A DNA stretch of 40,420 nt, taken from Oscillospiraceae bacterium. GTDB taxonomy: Bacteria > Bacillota > Clostridia > Oscillospirales > Oscillospiraceae. The notes below the pieces were generated by a model. The model was not told the origin of the DNA. It ran no database searches and was given only the letters and a program-made list of their open reading frames with translations. Both the position numbers and the translations under genes were made by a program. Of the stretch, positions 32,565 through 40,420 are shown one piece after another. Location: assembly GCA_024404315.1 (NCBI GenBank), contig JAKSQD010000012.1, positions 1 through 40,420 on the forward strand, written 5' to 3'. Position 1 is the first letter of the stretch; every line of letters starts with the position of its first letter.

Positions 32565-35027
32565 TTATCCGGCCGGTTGGACTTCGGGTTCAGAAACAGC
32601 AACTTCCGGCTCTGGGGTGGGTTCGGGTTCTGGCTCCGGCTCAGGAGCGGGTTCCGGCTCGGGTTCTGGCTCCGGCTCCGGCTCGGGAGCAGGTTCGGGA
32701 GCAGGTTCGGGTTCGGGTTCCGGTTCTGGAATGGGGGCGGGAATCACGGGCTCCTCCGGCTCCGGCTCCGGGAGAACCTCAACGGGGAGTTCCGGTTCCG
32801 GCTCGGGTTCCGTGACAACAGGGGGTTCGACCGGTGTGGGCTTGGGTTTGGGCTGATATGGGACACAAGTGCAGGTATAATTCGGCTCATCTCCTGCAAT
32901 AAAACGGAAGGTGCGGGTTTTGGTGCTGTTTTCCGTGGCCAAGCCACCGCACTTGCCGCAGAAGATTACTTCCAGGGTATCCCGGTCTCCATCAAAGCCA
33001 ATGTCCTCTTTTCCTTTGTTCAGTCCGGTCATAACCTTTTGCCAGAGGTTGACAGCGGGATTGATGCTGGCGTTGACCCGACTGGAACGGTCATATCCCG
33101 TCCAGACAGCGGCAGTATAATAAGGGGTATAACCCACAAACCAGCGGTCATAGTCATCATCGGTGGTACCGGTTTTGCCAGCGGCGCTCATGTCGTTGAG
33201 CTTTGCGTTGGTACCTGTACCGCTCGTGACCACGCTTTCCAGCATTTGGGTCATATAGTAGCAGGTAGAATCACTGAGAATGGGCTCTCCGGCGCTTGTG
33301 CCCACAATGGTGACGGTTCCATCCTCCCCGATTTGCGCTTCATAGCCATCGGTGGCAAGCAAAACCTCACTGTCACTGTTGAGCACAACGGTATAAAGAT
33401 AGGGCTCCACATACACGCCGCCTCTGGGGAAGGTGGAATAGGCCGCCGCCATCTGGTAGGTGGAAACACCCTTGGTCAGGCCGCCCAGAGCCAGCGGGGA
33501 ATAATGAATATCGGTATAATACTTACCGGTTTTTCCCGTGTAGCCCTCTACCAAGGTATCCAGCCCGAACTTTTCGGTCAGAAACGCAAAGGACTCCTCC
33601 AAACCAATCTGGTCAATGAGCTTGACGGGAATGGTGTTGAGGGACTGCTCCACGGCATAGGGAACCGTGACCTTTCCCTGATAACCGCCGTGGGAGTTTT
33701 TGGGCCAGCTGCGGTCATTGTACATGGTAAAGGCGGTATCTTCCACGATGGTATTGGGGAAGATGATGCCCTCCTCCAGCGCCTGAGCATAGGCAGAGAG
33801 CGGCTTGATGGAGGAACCAGGCTGACGAAGGGTGGAGGTGGCTCGGTTCCAAATGCGGTTGCCCACCTTTTCCCCAACGCCGCCAGAGAGGGCAATGACT
33901 GCGCCGGTTTCGTTGTTCACCACGGTGATGGCGGACTGAAGCTGCTCCCCCTTGGAAGAATCCCAGCCGGAGACGTTGGAAACATCGTTATAAACCTGAT
34001 CCACCTTCTTCTGGGCAGAAGCATTATAACAGGAGTAAATCTGCAAGCCGCCGGAATAAACCATCTGAGTGGCGGTTTTTTCATCATAACCATACTGCGC
34101 TTCCAAATCGGAAATGACGGCGCTAATCACCGCATCCGTGTACCAGCTATAGTAATTTCCACCGGAAGAAGAGATGTTTTTCTCCGTGGAGCCCACATTG
34201 AAGGTAATTTCCTCCTCTTTGGCGGCCTTGCACTCTGCGGGAGAAATCTTTCCCTGGCTCTCCATCTCGTCCAAAACCAGCTTGCGGCGCTTGAGATTGT
34301 TTTCGGGATGGTTATAGGGGTCATAGAGAGAGGGGTTGTTGGTGATGGAAATCAGAGCGGCGCATTCCGCCAGATCCAACTCCTGCAAATCCTTACCGAA
34401 GTACTTTTGAGAGGCGGTCATCACGCCATAACAGCCACGACCCAGGTAAATTTCGTTTAGATACCATTCCAGAATCTCATTTTTGGTGTGGGTTTTATCA
34501 AACTCCAACGCCTCGAAGATTTCCAGAACTTTACGGCGAACCGTGACCTGATCCTGCTGGGTCAGGTTTTTAATCAGCTGTTGGGTGATGGTACTGCCGC
34601 CCTCCACACGCCGACCGGTGAACATATACACAGCGGCGGCGGCGGTGCGCTTCCAGTCCACGCCGTGGTGCTGATAGAAGCGCTTATCCTCAATGGCCAC
34701 AGTTGCCTTTACCAAATTCTCGGGGATTTCGTCATACGTCACCCAGAGACGGTTTTCGGCGGCATAGAGGGTCTGCAACGGTTTTTGGTTGCCCTTTTTG
34801 TCGGCATAATAGATGATGCTGGAAAGGTCTGTGCTGCTGGTGACTAGAACCGCAGAAGATTGGTCCACCTCTGGAAGAATCACATCCTGAATGTATGCTG
34901 CGGCATAACAGCAAAGGATGGCTCCCGTGGTCGCACCCACCAGAACAAGGCTTCCCAGGATGATACCCAGCCATTTCAGCAGGCCGAAAAAGCCCCTTTG
35001 GGCTCCTTTGTTTTGTTTGTTCGCCAT
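32565..35027 (-). CDS. Class A penicillin-binding protein (PBP1A type)
   Basis: An 820-residue bifunctional peptidoglycan synthase. One N-terminal membrane segment ([19 protein letters not shown]) is followed by a GT51 glycosyltransferase with catalytic Glu 113 in [12 protein letters not shown] and [12 protein letters not shown]. The transpeptidase has SSIK (405-408), SLN (462-464) and KTG (618-620). A cysteine pair (FCGKCGG, CTCVP near 690-722) leads into a tail of about 95 residues made almost only of Pro, Glu, Ala and Val. AAAGGTG precedes the ATG; a TTGACA promoter lies upstream. Confidence 0.95.
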   Translation of the reverse strand: MANKQNKGAQRGFFGLLKWLGIILGSLVLVGATTGAILCCYAAAYIQDVILPEVDQSSAVLVTSSTDLSSIIYYADKKGNQKPLQTLYAAENRLWVTYDEIPENLVKATVAIEDKRFYQHHGVDWKRTAAAAVYMFTGRRVEGGSTITQQLIKNLTQQDQVTVRRKVLEIFEALEFDKTHTKNEILEWYLNEIYLGRGCYGVMTASQKYFGKDLQELDLAECAALISITNNPSLYDPYNHPENNLKRRKLVLDEMESQGKISPAECKAAKEEEITFNVGSTEKNISSSGGNYYSWYTDAVISAVISDLEAQYGYDEKTATQMVYSGGLQIYSCYNASAQKKVDQVYNDVSNVSGWDSSKGEQLQSAITVVNNETGAVIALSGGVGEKVGNRIWNRATSTLRQPGSSIKPLSAYAQALEEGIIFPNTIVEDTAFTMYNDRSWPKNSHGGYQGKVTVPYAVEQSLNTIPVKLIDQIGLEESFAFLTEKFGLDTLVEGYTGKTGKYYTDIHYSPLALGGLTKGVSTYQMAAAYSTFPRGGVYVEPYLYTVVLNSDSEVLLATDGYEAQIGEDGTVTIVGTSAGEPILSDSTCYYMTQMLESVVTSGTGTNAKLNDMSAAGKTGTTDDDYDRWFVGYTPYYTAAVWTGYDRSSRVNASINPAVNLWQKVMTGLNKGKEDIGFDGDRDTLEVIFCGKCGGLATENSTKTRTFRFIAGDEPNYTCTCVPYQPKPKPTPVEPPVVTEPEPEPELPVEVLPEPEPEEPVIPAPIPEPEPEPEPAPEPAPEPEPEPEPEPEPAPEPEPEPEPTPEPEVAVSEPEVQPAG

Positions 35028-35071
35028 AGTTGAACACCTTTCTCTTGAGAATCAGGGGGTTACTGTTGGTC

Positions 35072-35100
35072 ATTATCCTATAGTATACCACGCCTGTCAA
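35072..35100 (-). promoter_or_regulatory. Promoter of the PBP gene
   Basis: On the minus strand TTGACA (35100-35095), 17 bases, GATAAT (35077-35072), 45 bases before the ATG. Confidence 0.8.
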
Positions 35101-35148
35101 CGTTTCCGGCATCAGAGTTTTCAAAAAATTAACGTCTTTCCGGGATAC

Positions 35149-35178
35149 TTGCCCCAGCAGCAGAGGATATGCTATACT
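35149..35178 (+). promoter_or_regulatory. Possible promoter of the sigma-serpin operon
   Basis: TTGCCC (35149-35154), 18 bases, TATACT (35173-35178), about 125 bases before the sigma start. The TGTCACA-N16-CGTT motif of the other ECF system is absent here. Confidence 0.45.
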
Positions 35179-35302
35179 GTAAAAAGAAGGCCGTTCTTTT
35201 TTGTGCATTTTGACGTTAGAAAAAACCATTCTTTCTTCGTCCTGGTGAATAAGAGCCTACTCTCTTTGCTTCTTTACAAGAGAAAAAACTGGAGGTCACA
35301 CT

Positions 35303-35860
35303 ATGGAGGATACCACCATCATCCGTCTTTATTGGGAGCGGGACGAGAGAGCCATCCCAGCGACGGATGAAAAATACGGCGCATTCTGTCAGCGCATCGC
35401 TATCTCGGTATTGGACAGCCGGGAGGACGCAGAAGAATGCGTCAACGATACTTATCACCGTGCCTGGATGACCATTCCACCGCAAAGACCCGACTCTCTC
35501 CGGGCTTATCTGGGGCGCATCATCCGCAATTTGGCCATTGACCGTTACCGCCGGGAGAACGCCCAAAAGCGATTCCATAAGCTGGACGTGTCCCTGAGCG
35601 AATTGGAAGCCTGTCTGCCAGCTGGAAATGACCCGGAACAATCCGCAGAGCTCAAAGCGCTGACCGATTCCGTCAACCGTTATCTTGGAACGCTCTCCAA
35701 ACAGAAACGCATCATCTTTCTGCGGCGCTTCTGGTTCCAACAGAGCGTGGAGGAAATCGCAAGGGATTACGGACGAAGCACCAGCGGCATTTACACCATT
35801 CTCGCCACAACACGCCGTGGACTTCGGGAATGGTTGACCAAGGAGGGATTTGCACCATGA
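35303..35860 (+). CDS. ECF-type sigma factor of the serpin operon
   Basis: A 185-residue sigma factor with region 2 (AISVLDSREDAEECVNDTYHRAW, LGRIIRNLAIDRYRRENAQKR) and region 4 (LSKQKRIIFLRRFWFQQSVEEIA with SGIYTILATTRRGLREWL). The FFLRRFWF-type region 4 start is common in Clostridia. GGAGG precedes the ATG. It overlaps the anti-sigma gene by four bases (ATGA). Its target promoters are unknown; it probably controls its own operon. Confidence 0.9.
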   Translation: MEDTTIIRLYWERDERAIPATDEKYGAFCQRIAISVLDSREDAEECVNDTYHRAWMTIPPQRPDSLRAYLGRIIRNLAIDRYRRENAQKRFHKLDVSLSELEACLPAGNDPEQSAELKALTDSVNRYLGTLSKQKRIIFLRRFWFQQSVEEIARDYGRSTSGIYTILATTRRGLREWLTKEGFAP

Positions 35861-36546
35861 AGCGTGATGATTTGTATTTTGCCCTCTCCAACATCGACGA
35901 AACGTATATTGAGGAAGCCGCTCGGGACATTGAGCGAGGCCAAAAACGCATTCAGCCCTACCTGCTCCGTTTTGCCGCTCTCGCCGCCTGCTTTGCGCTG
36001 GTTATCACCCTTCCCATGCTGTGGATGGCGCTGAGTCCCTGCGGCGGTTCCGCCCCACAAGCATCTGGAGGTATCAGCGGATCCTATGGAGAAGCAGCCA
36101 CCGAGGAATCCAAGCCCGCCGAAGCGCCGGAGAGCGGCTTTGGGATAATCGAAGAATTCACAGAAGAAGACCCGAAGGAAAGCGAGGAAAGTTCGCCCCA
36201 GGATGCGTCTGATTCCACCCTGCCTTGGGCAGGCATCAAAGCTGCCGTGTGGGTGTCTGTCCACAGCAGCAGCGGCCAGGAGGTCATCATCACCGATGGG
36301 GAAACCTTAGAGCGGCTGCGGGATATGGTTTTGCAGACTGCTTTTGAGCGGGGTGAAGAGCGCCGTCTCACGGATTGGAGCTATCTGGTAGAGTGGTACG
36401 ACAAAAATGACCAACAACTGGGACAACTGGTCATTTTGGATGAAAAAACGGTTGTTTGGGACGAGCATGAGTATGATACCATCGACAGTGACAGCATGGA
36501 TTTGAATATTCTGAACGCTCTGTTTACCGATGAAAGGAAACGGTGA
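35857..36546 (+). CDS. Membrane-bound anti-sigma factor
   Basis: A 229-residue protein. The N-terminal DDLYFALSNIDETYIEEAAR is typical of clostridial anti-sigma partners of such ECF factors; a membrane segment (LRFAALAACFALVITLPMLW) follows, then a Ser/Glu/Pro-rich stretch and an outer domain. The stretch of about 60 low-complexity residues is a plausible site for cleavage by a protease. The ATG is coupled to the sigma stop; AAGGAGGG precedes it. The next gene encodes a protease inhibitor. Confidence 0.82.
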   Translation: MKRDDLYFALSNIDETYIEEAARDIERGQKRIQPYLLRFAALAACFALVITLPMLWMALSPCGGSAPQASGGISGSYGEAATEESKPAEAPESGFGIIEEFTEEDPKESEESSPQDASDSTLPWAGIKAAVWVSVHSSSGQEVIITDGETLERLRDMVLQTAFERGEERRLTDWSYLVEWYDKNDQQLGQLVILDEKTVVWDEHEYDTIDSDSMDLNILNALFTDERKR

Positions 36547-36551
36547 TTTTG

Positions 36552-37874
36552 ATGAAGAAATTGACCTCCTTGCTGCTGGCATTGGCTCTGGTGTTCACCT
36601 TGGCGGGCTGCCAGGCAAAAACGCCAGGAGGAGCGGGAAAGGGCGTAGCAAAAGCCGCTTCCGCTGTGTATCCCGAGGCCATTCAGTACGATGATTATGA
36701 CGCTAAGTGGGAAAATTGGGAGGCAAACGAGGTGGACAAAGCCTTCCTCGATGCTGTCAACCGCTTTGGTTGGGCGACTGCCTCCAAGCTGCTGGCCGAA
36801 CAAACGGAAAGTGTGGCCTGTTCGCCGCTCAGTCTCTATTACGCTCTGGCTTTGACGGCAGAGGGCAGCAACGGAACCACAGGGGAACAGTTCTATGACC
36901 TGCTGGGAGCCAATCGAGACACCGTCAGGGAGCAGTGCGGCAAGCTGTTCCGCTACCTCTACACCGATCAGGAGAACACTGCTCTCACCATTGCAAACTC
37001 CATTTGGATGGACAACGAGGTGCAGGGTATCCCCATCACCTTCTCTGAGGACTACAAGAAAAACGCTATAGAAAACTATTATTCCTCCCTGTTTACTGCT
37101 GATTTTGCATCAGATGCCACAGGAAAAGCCATTGGTCAGTGGATTTCGGAAGCCACCCGTGATAAGCTGACCTATGAACCGGAAGCCAGTGATGACACCA
37201 TGATGGCAATCATCAACACCATCTACCTGAAAGCGGGCTGGCAGGACGAATTTAACAAGGACAGCACCAGTCCAGACACCTTTTATCCAGCAGACAACAC
37301 CGAGGAGCAGGCAGATTTCATGCACCGTACCACCTCTGATTTCTTTTACCGTGGAGAGGGCTACACCGCCGCCGCTTTGCCCCTGCGTGGAGACGGGGTA
37401 GGAGAGGTAATCTTTGTTCTTCCCGATGAGGGCATGACCGTGGATCATATTCTGATGGGTGACGACCCCTTCGCCGCCTATGCCGCCGCCAGGGACAACT
37501 ATCAGGACTGGGAAAAAACATGGTGGGAAATCGCCTGGAGCGTCCCCAAGTTCGAGTATCACAGCACTCTGAACATTGTGGAGACCATGAAGGCACTGGG
37601 TGTCACCGATGCGTTTGACATTGAAGCCGCCGACTTTTCCGGCCTGTCCGATGCGCCAGCCGTCCTCAGCAAAGTCATTCAGGGCACCCATATCGGTATG
37701 AACGAGAAAGGCGTGGAGGCTGCGGCGTATACCGTGGTGGAAGCCCTGGCTGGCTCGGCTGCCCCCAGAGAGCTGGAACAGGTCGAAATGAATCTGAACC
37801 GTCCCTTCCTCTATTCCATCACCGGAAACAATGGTGCGGTGCTGTTCGTCGGCATATACCATGGAAATTCCTGA
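36552..37874 (+). CDS. Serpin-type protease inhibitor lipoprotein
   Basis: A 440-residue lipoprotein: the signal MKKLTSLLLALALVFTLAGC has Cys 20 as lipid site. A complete serpin fold follows (SPLSLYYALALTAEGSNGTT, ANSIWMD, IINTIYLKAGWQDEF). The reactive loop is NEKGVEAAAYTVVEALAGSA, then RPFLYSITGNNGAVLFVG. Counting from Gly P15 puts small residues (Ala, Gly, Ser) at the scissile site, suggesting an elastase- or subtilisin-like target. ATG at 36552 has GGTGA five bases upstream; a GTG at 36543 is an alternative. It is part of the sigma/anti-sigma operon. Confidence 0.92.
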   Translation: MKKLTSLLLALALVFTLAGCQAKTPGGAGKGVAKAASAVYPEAIQYDDYDAKWENWEANEVDKAFLDAVNRFGWATASKLLAEQTESVACSPLSLYYALALTAEGSNGTTGEQFYDLLGANRDTVREQCGKLFRYLYTDQENTALTIANSIWMDNEVQGIPITFSEDYKKNAIENYYSSLFTADFASDATGKAIGQWISEATRDKLTYEPEASDDTMMAIINTIYLKAGWQDEFNKDSTSPDTFYPADNTEEQADFMHRTTSDFFYRGEGYTAAALPLRGDGVGEVIFVLPDEGMTVDHILMGDDPFAAYAAARDNYQDWEKTWWEIAWSVPKFEYHSTLNIVETMKALGVTDAFDIEAADFSGLSDAPAVLSKVIQGTHIGMNEKGVEAAAYTVVEALAGSAAPRELEQVEMNLNRPFLYSITGNNGAVLFVGIYHGNS

Positions 37875-37921
37875 CCGATAGACTCTCAAGGCAACACCGG
37901 ACAGCCGCCCAAAGGGGGGAT

Positions 37922-37999
37922 AAAACACAGCGTTTTCTCTTCGTTTTCCCGTTTTCCTCCGTTTGGAGGCTCGGGAGGGGAGGGAACACGCTGTGTTTT
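37922..37999 (+). terminator. Long stem-loop ending the serpin operon
   Basis: AAAACACAGCG (37922-37932) pairs with CGCTGTGTTTT (37989-37999); inside, CCTCC-GTTT-GGAGG with flanking CCCG/CGGG pairs. Followed by TTGTTTTCTC. A fragment AAGGCAACACCG at 37888 resembles the end of MITE family 1. Confidence 0.65.
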
Positions 38000-38135
38000 G
38001 TTGTTTTCTCCTGTGTCGAAAAAGTTTTTCTGTAATTGGGAATTGACTTTGTTCCATTTCTACAGTAAGATGACATTATTACGTTTGATGATGCTCAAAT
38101 GTACTTGACTGAAACGAAATGACATTTGTTGGAAA

Positions 38136-40280
38136 ATGGAAGGCGGATTCACATTGAAAAAAGAAGTAAAGCAGATGAACGAACAAAATTCTTTCTCCTT
38201 TCGAGCATGGAGCCCGAAGCAAAAAAAGTTCCTGTCGCTCATCGGTGCTTCTGTGGCTGTTCTGCTGATAGCTGGCGGATTCTATCGGATGGGTGCCAAT
38301 CGCCCTGTTTCTCCCCCGGAAGATTCCTCTGTGCAGACCGAAACAGAACAGGAAGGAATGTCTGACTGGGAGAAGGAAGCAGCATATCACTCTCATGCAC
38401 AAACCGTTCAGATGACGGAGACAGAGAACGAAGGCGAATACAAGATCAGCATGAGTGATAAAGATGGAGTCAAAGAGTTCGATGTGATGGAGGAAGGAGA
38501 ATCGGATCTCCAGTTTGGAGCGGCCACGACATTAAGTGCGGCATATGATTTTCCTGAATTAGAAGGAAACTTTGATTTTTGGTACGACGAAAATCAAAGC
38601 GCTATGGACGGTGAATGGCATGATGCGGCAGAGTCACTTGGACCCTATACCACGCCGGAAGAGTATGGTGCTGTGGGAGATGGCATCACCGATGACACGC
38701 AAGCCTTCACGGAAGCGCTGGCCAGTGGTAAAATGGTGATTTGTCAATCCAGTGCCTATTATTTCGCTGGGACAGTTTACGCCAATGGTAATGTAGCCAC
38801 CTGCGTGCTGGATCTGAACGGAGGCTCCTTGCTGAATTTCCATATTTCTTATAATTTGAATCAGGAAGAAACCGATTGGGAGAAACAATATTCGTCACAT
38901 ATGCTGATTATTCGTAACGGATTCATTGGAAGCGGACATTATAACGAAGCAGCGGACAACTGGCAGACCCCAATCATCAAAACCGGTGCTCCTGTTAAGC
39001 TGGAAAATCTGGTTATTTTGAATATGCCGTATCTGATGGCCATTGCGGACGAGTACATTGACCAGATGTATCTGGAAAATGTGGTTCAGGTTGGCAACCA
39101 TGAGCTTTTTTATGACCAGTTGTATCTGGACGCAATCAACTACATTGATAAGAACAATGGCCAAATCAAACGCATCTCCAGCGAATGCACTGGCTTGGCC
39201 GGAGACGCTTGGATCTTCAATTCCTGCAACGAGTGGCGATGGGATGGAAATCCAGAGTATAAATTCCTTCGCACTTGCCGCAACAATGCGGTGAGCTTCC
39301 GCAACTGCATCCAATCCGCTGTTGAAGTTGGACAGTATAGCAGGGCAGTGTTTATCGGCTGCCATTGGGAAGAGGAAAACACCATGCCCACCGTTAGTCA
39401 GGGAGAAATGGGAAATCTTTATTTGGGCTCGATCTCCTTCATCGGATGTTATTTCTATGCCTGGCATACGTTCATTGACTACCCACAGGTAACATATTTG
39501 AATTGTCTCATCCGGCAGACCTACGACAACAATACCGGGCGGACTTTGGCCGAAACGATGGGCAATAAGACTTGGACAGATCTAAAGTGTCGCATCATTG
39601 GCACGTCTGTGGGCGGTAATTTTGTGGTGGATAACGAAGCGATGAAGCGCATTCAGAGCACGCCCAAACAGACCTTTGAATCTGACGGCGGCAAGCGGAA
39701 GGAGCTGGTGGACGGTTTGGCATCTGTTACTTCTAGTACATGGGGCGGTACATTTTATGATACAGGTGACTATCGTTATCAGGTGTACCTGTTGGCCACC
39801 AGCAATCAGAATGTTGCAGTGGACAGCGCCGAAAAAACAGCAAAAGTCCTGGATCAAGCCAGCGCTGTTCAGTTGTTGAATGTCAAGCATGTGCCTGGCG
39901 GTTATGGCGTGTTGGTGTATCGCACCTCTCCGAATGGTGTGGTAGAAAAGACCATCGCATGGACAGAGGTTCGTCCTGGTGGAGAGCTTGACCCTGACGC
40001 TTCCATTGCGTTTGATGATTACGGTTCTTGGGCAAAGCTGAAATACACCAGCAGCGCTTCTGAGACAGAAATTCCTCTTCCGTGGATTGAGGTTGCTGAA
40101 AACGACGAAATTACCGTCAATAAAAAAATGTATGAGTCAGATGGTGTCCTGGTGAATGCGGACGGCAGCGATGCTACTCAGGCATCTGGGAAATACGCAA
40201 ACAACAGATGGCTTGTGAGCTTCCTGCTTGCCTGCGTCCTGGCAGTTGGATTTGTAGAAAGAAAGTATATGAAACGATAA
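38136..40280 (+). CDS. Beta-helix surface protein with membrane segments at both ends
   Basis: A 714-residue protein. A membrane segment (FLSLIGASVAVLLIAGGFY, about 32-50) is followed by an acidic linker and a pectate-lyase-3-type motif EYGAVGDGITDDTQAF (176-191), then a repeated right-handed helix region up to about 480. A beta-rich domain follows, and a second membrane segment (WLVSFLLACVLAVGFVER) with a basic end, like a wall-free anchor. It may bind or cut polysaccharide, or be a structural surface protein. The start is uncertain: ATG 38136 has little ribosome site, while TTG 38154 has GGAAGGCGG seven bases upstream. Confidence 0.78.
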   Translation: MEGGFTLKKEVKQMNEQNSFSFRAWSPKQKKFLSLIGASVAVLLIAGGFYRMGANRPVSPPEDSSVQTETEQEGMSDWEKEAAYHSHAQTVQMTETENEGEYKISMSDKDGVKEFDVMEEGESDLQFGAATTLSAAYDFPELEGNFDFWYDENQSAMDGEWHDAAESLGPYTTPEEYGAVGDGITDDTQAFTEALASGKMVICQSSAYYFAGTVYANGNVATCVLDLNGGSLLNFHISYNLNQEETDWEKQYSSHMLIIRNGFIGSGHYNEAADNWQTPIIKTGAPVKLENLVILNMPYLMAIADEYIDQMYLENVVQVGNHELFYDQLYLDAINYIDKNNGQIKRISSECTGLAGDAWIFNSCNEWRWDGNPEYKFLRTCRNNAVSFRNCIQSAVEVGQYSRAVFIGCHWEEENTMPTVSQGEMGNLYLGSISFIGCYFYAWHTFIDYPQVTYLNCLIRQTYDNNTGRTLAETMGNKTWTDLKCRIIGTSVGGNFVVDNEAMKRIQSTPKQTFESDGGKRKELVDGLASVTSSTWGGTFYDTGDYRYQVYLLATSNQNVAVDSAEKTAKVLDQASAVQLLNVKHVPGGYGVLVYRTSPNGVVEKTIAWTEVRPGGELDPDASIAFDDYGSWAKLKYTSSASETEIPLPWIEVAENDEITVNKKMYESDGVLVNADGSDATQASGKYANNRWLVSFLLACVLAVGFVERKYMKR

Positions 40281-40285
40281 ATCAT

Positions 40286-40331
40286 AACCGGAGAAGAGCT
40301 CCAAAAACGGGGGGCTTTTCTCCGGTTTTAC
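40286..40331 (+). terminator. Terminator of the beta-helix gene
   Basis: AACCGGAGAA (40286-40295) pairs with TTCTCCGGTT (ending 40327), extended by GAGC/GGCT, then TTTA. Confidence 0.85.
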
Positions 40332-40368
40332 CTTGGAAGTTTGATTGCTGATTGACCGATGGGCTTTT

Positions 40369-40420
40369 AAGGCAATACCGCATAATAGGGATGTGCGGAT
40401 TGCGCAGTAATTTTGCTTCC
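40369..40420. mobile_element. Partial MITE-like element, family 1, cut by the window end
   Basis: The 52 bases from AAGGCAATACCG to the window end match 29336-29387 with a single difference, so another copy starts here. Confidence 0.8.

Noticed and set aside
32466-34460. Long plus-strand frames rich in Gly and Ser opposite the PBP gene
   Set aside because: They are the mirror of the Pro-Glu repeats and conserved PBP motifs on the minus strand; no ribosome site or family match.
37888-37905. Third MITE family 1 copy after the serpin gene
   Set aside because: Only 12-13 end bases match, with no further similarity.

Overview
The window looks like the chromosome of a Firmicute of class Clostridia, probably an Oscillospiraceae-type gut bacterium. 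This is inferred from the protein families: a SpoVT-type sporulation regulator, a clostridial cysteine-rich conserved protein, TnpV, large serine recombinases with a YARYSSDNQREESIEGQ start, and strong AAAGGAGG ribosome sites. The species is not identifiable from sequence reading alone.

Region 1 (1 to about 11230) is the right part of an integrative (probably conjugative) element. On the minus strand it carries a RepA-type initiator broken by one in-frame TGA, followed by a DnaC-like helicase loader, with inverted and direct repeats around them. On the plus strand lies a large NB-ARC/TPR STAND ATPase whose only well-placed start codon is ATC. Next comes an AT-rich cargo: an ECF sigma factor with its membrane anti-sigma factor, divergent from a four-gene ABC exporter operon. 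Both divergent transcripts carry the same promoter motif, TGTCACA-N16-CGTT, so the sigma factor probably controls itself and the exporter. An XRE regulator overlapping a large serine recombinase closes the element.

Region 2 (11478-22527) is a maltose/maltodextrin utilisation locus: MalQ, two GH13 alpha-glucosidases, a LacI-type regulator, a solute-binding lipoprotein, two permeases and a YesL/DUF624 protein. Three copies of an AGGTTA-N6-TAACCT operator sit at the two glucosidase promoters and at the regulator's own promoter. The residue after the GH13 nucleophile differs between the two glucosidases (Ala or Val), suggesting complementary alpha-1,4 and alpha-1,6 specificity. No ABC ATPase is present, so a shared one elsewhere is expected.

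Region 3 (about 22640-27143) is a second, decaying mobilizable element. It has a strong promoter, a ladder of small hairpins (candidate oriT), a MobC gene starting with CTG, a frameshifted relaxase, a 51-residue protein and a serine recombinase stopped by TAG. A tRNA-Pro(GGG) follows.

Region 4 (27530-29801) is a graveyard: TnpV, the 3' end of a tyrosine integrase fused to the 3' end of an AraC regulator, a HIT-like protein without its His triad, and the 5' end of a GH3 glycosidase meeting head-on the 5' end of a CRISPR cas3. Two adjacent MITE-like elements follow; the outer part of the first recurs at the right window edge.

Region 5 (29947-40420) is chromosomal: a C39-like membrane-anchored peptidase, spoVT, a conserved clostridial protein, a class A penicillin-binding protein with a long Pro-Glu tail, an ECF sigma / anti-sigma / serpin lipoprotein operon, and a beta-helix protein with a membrane segment at each end.
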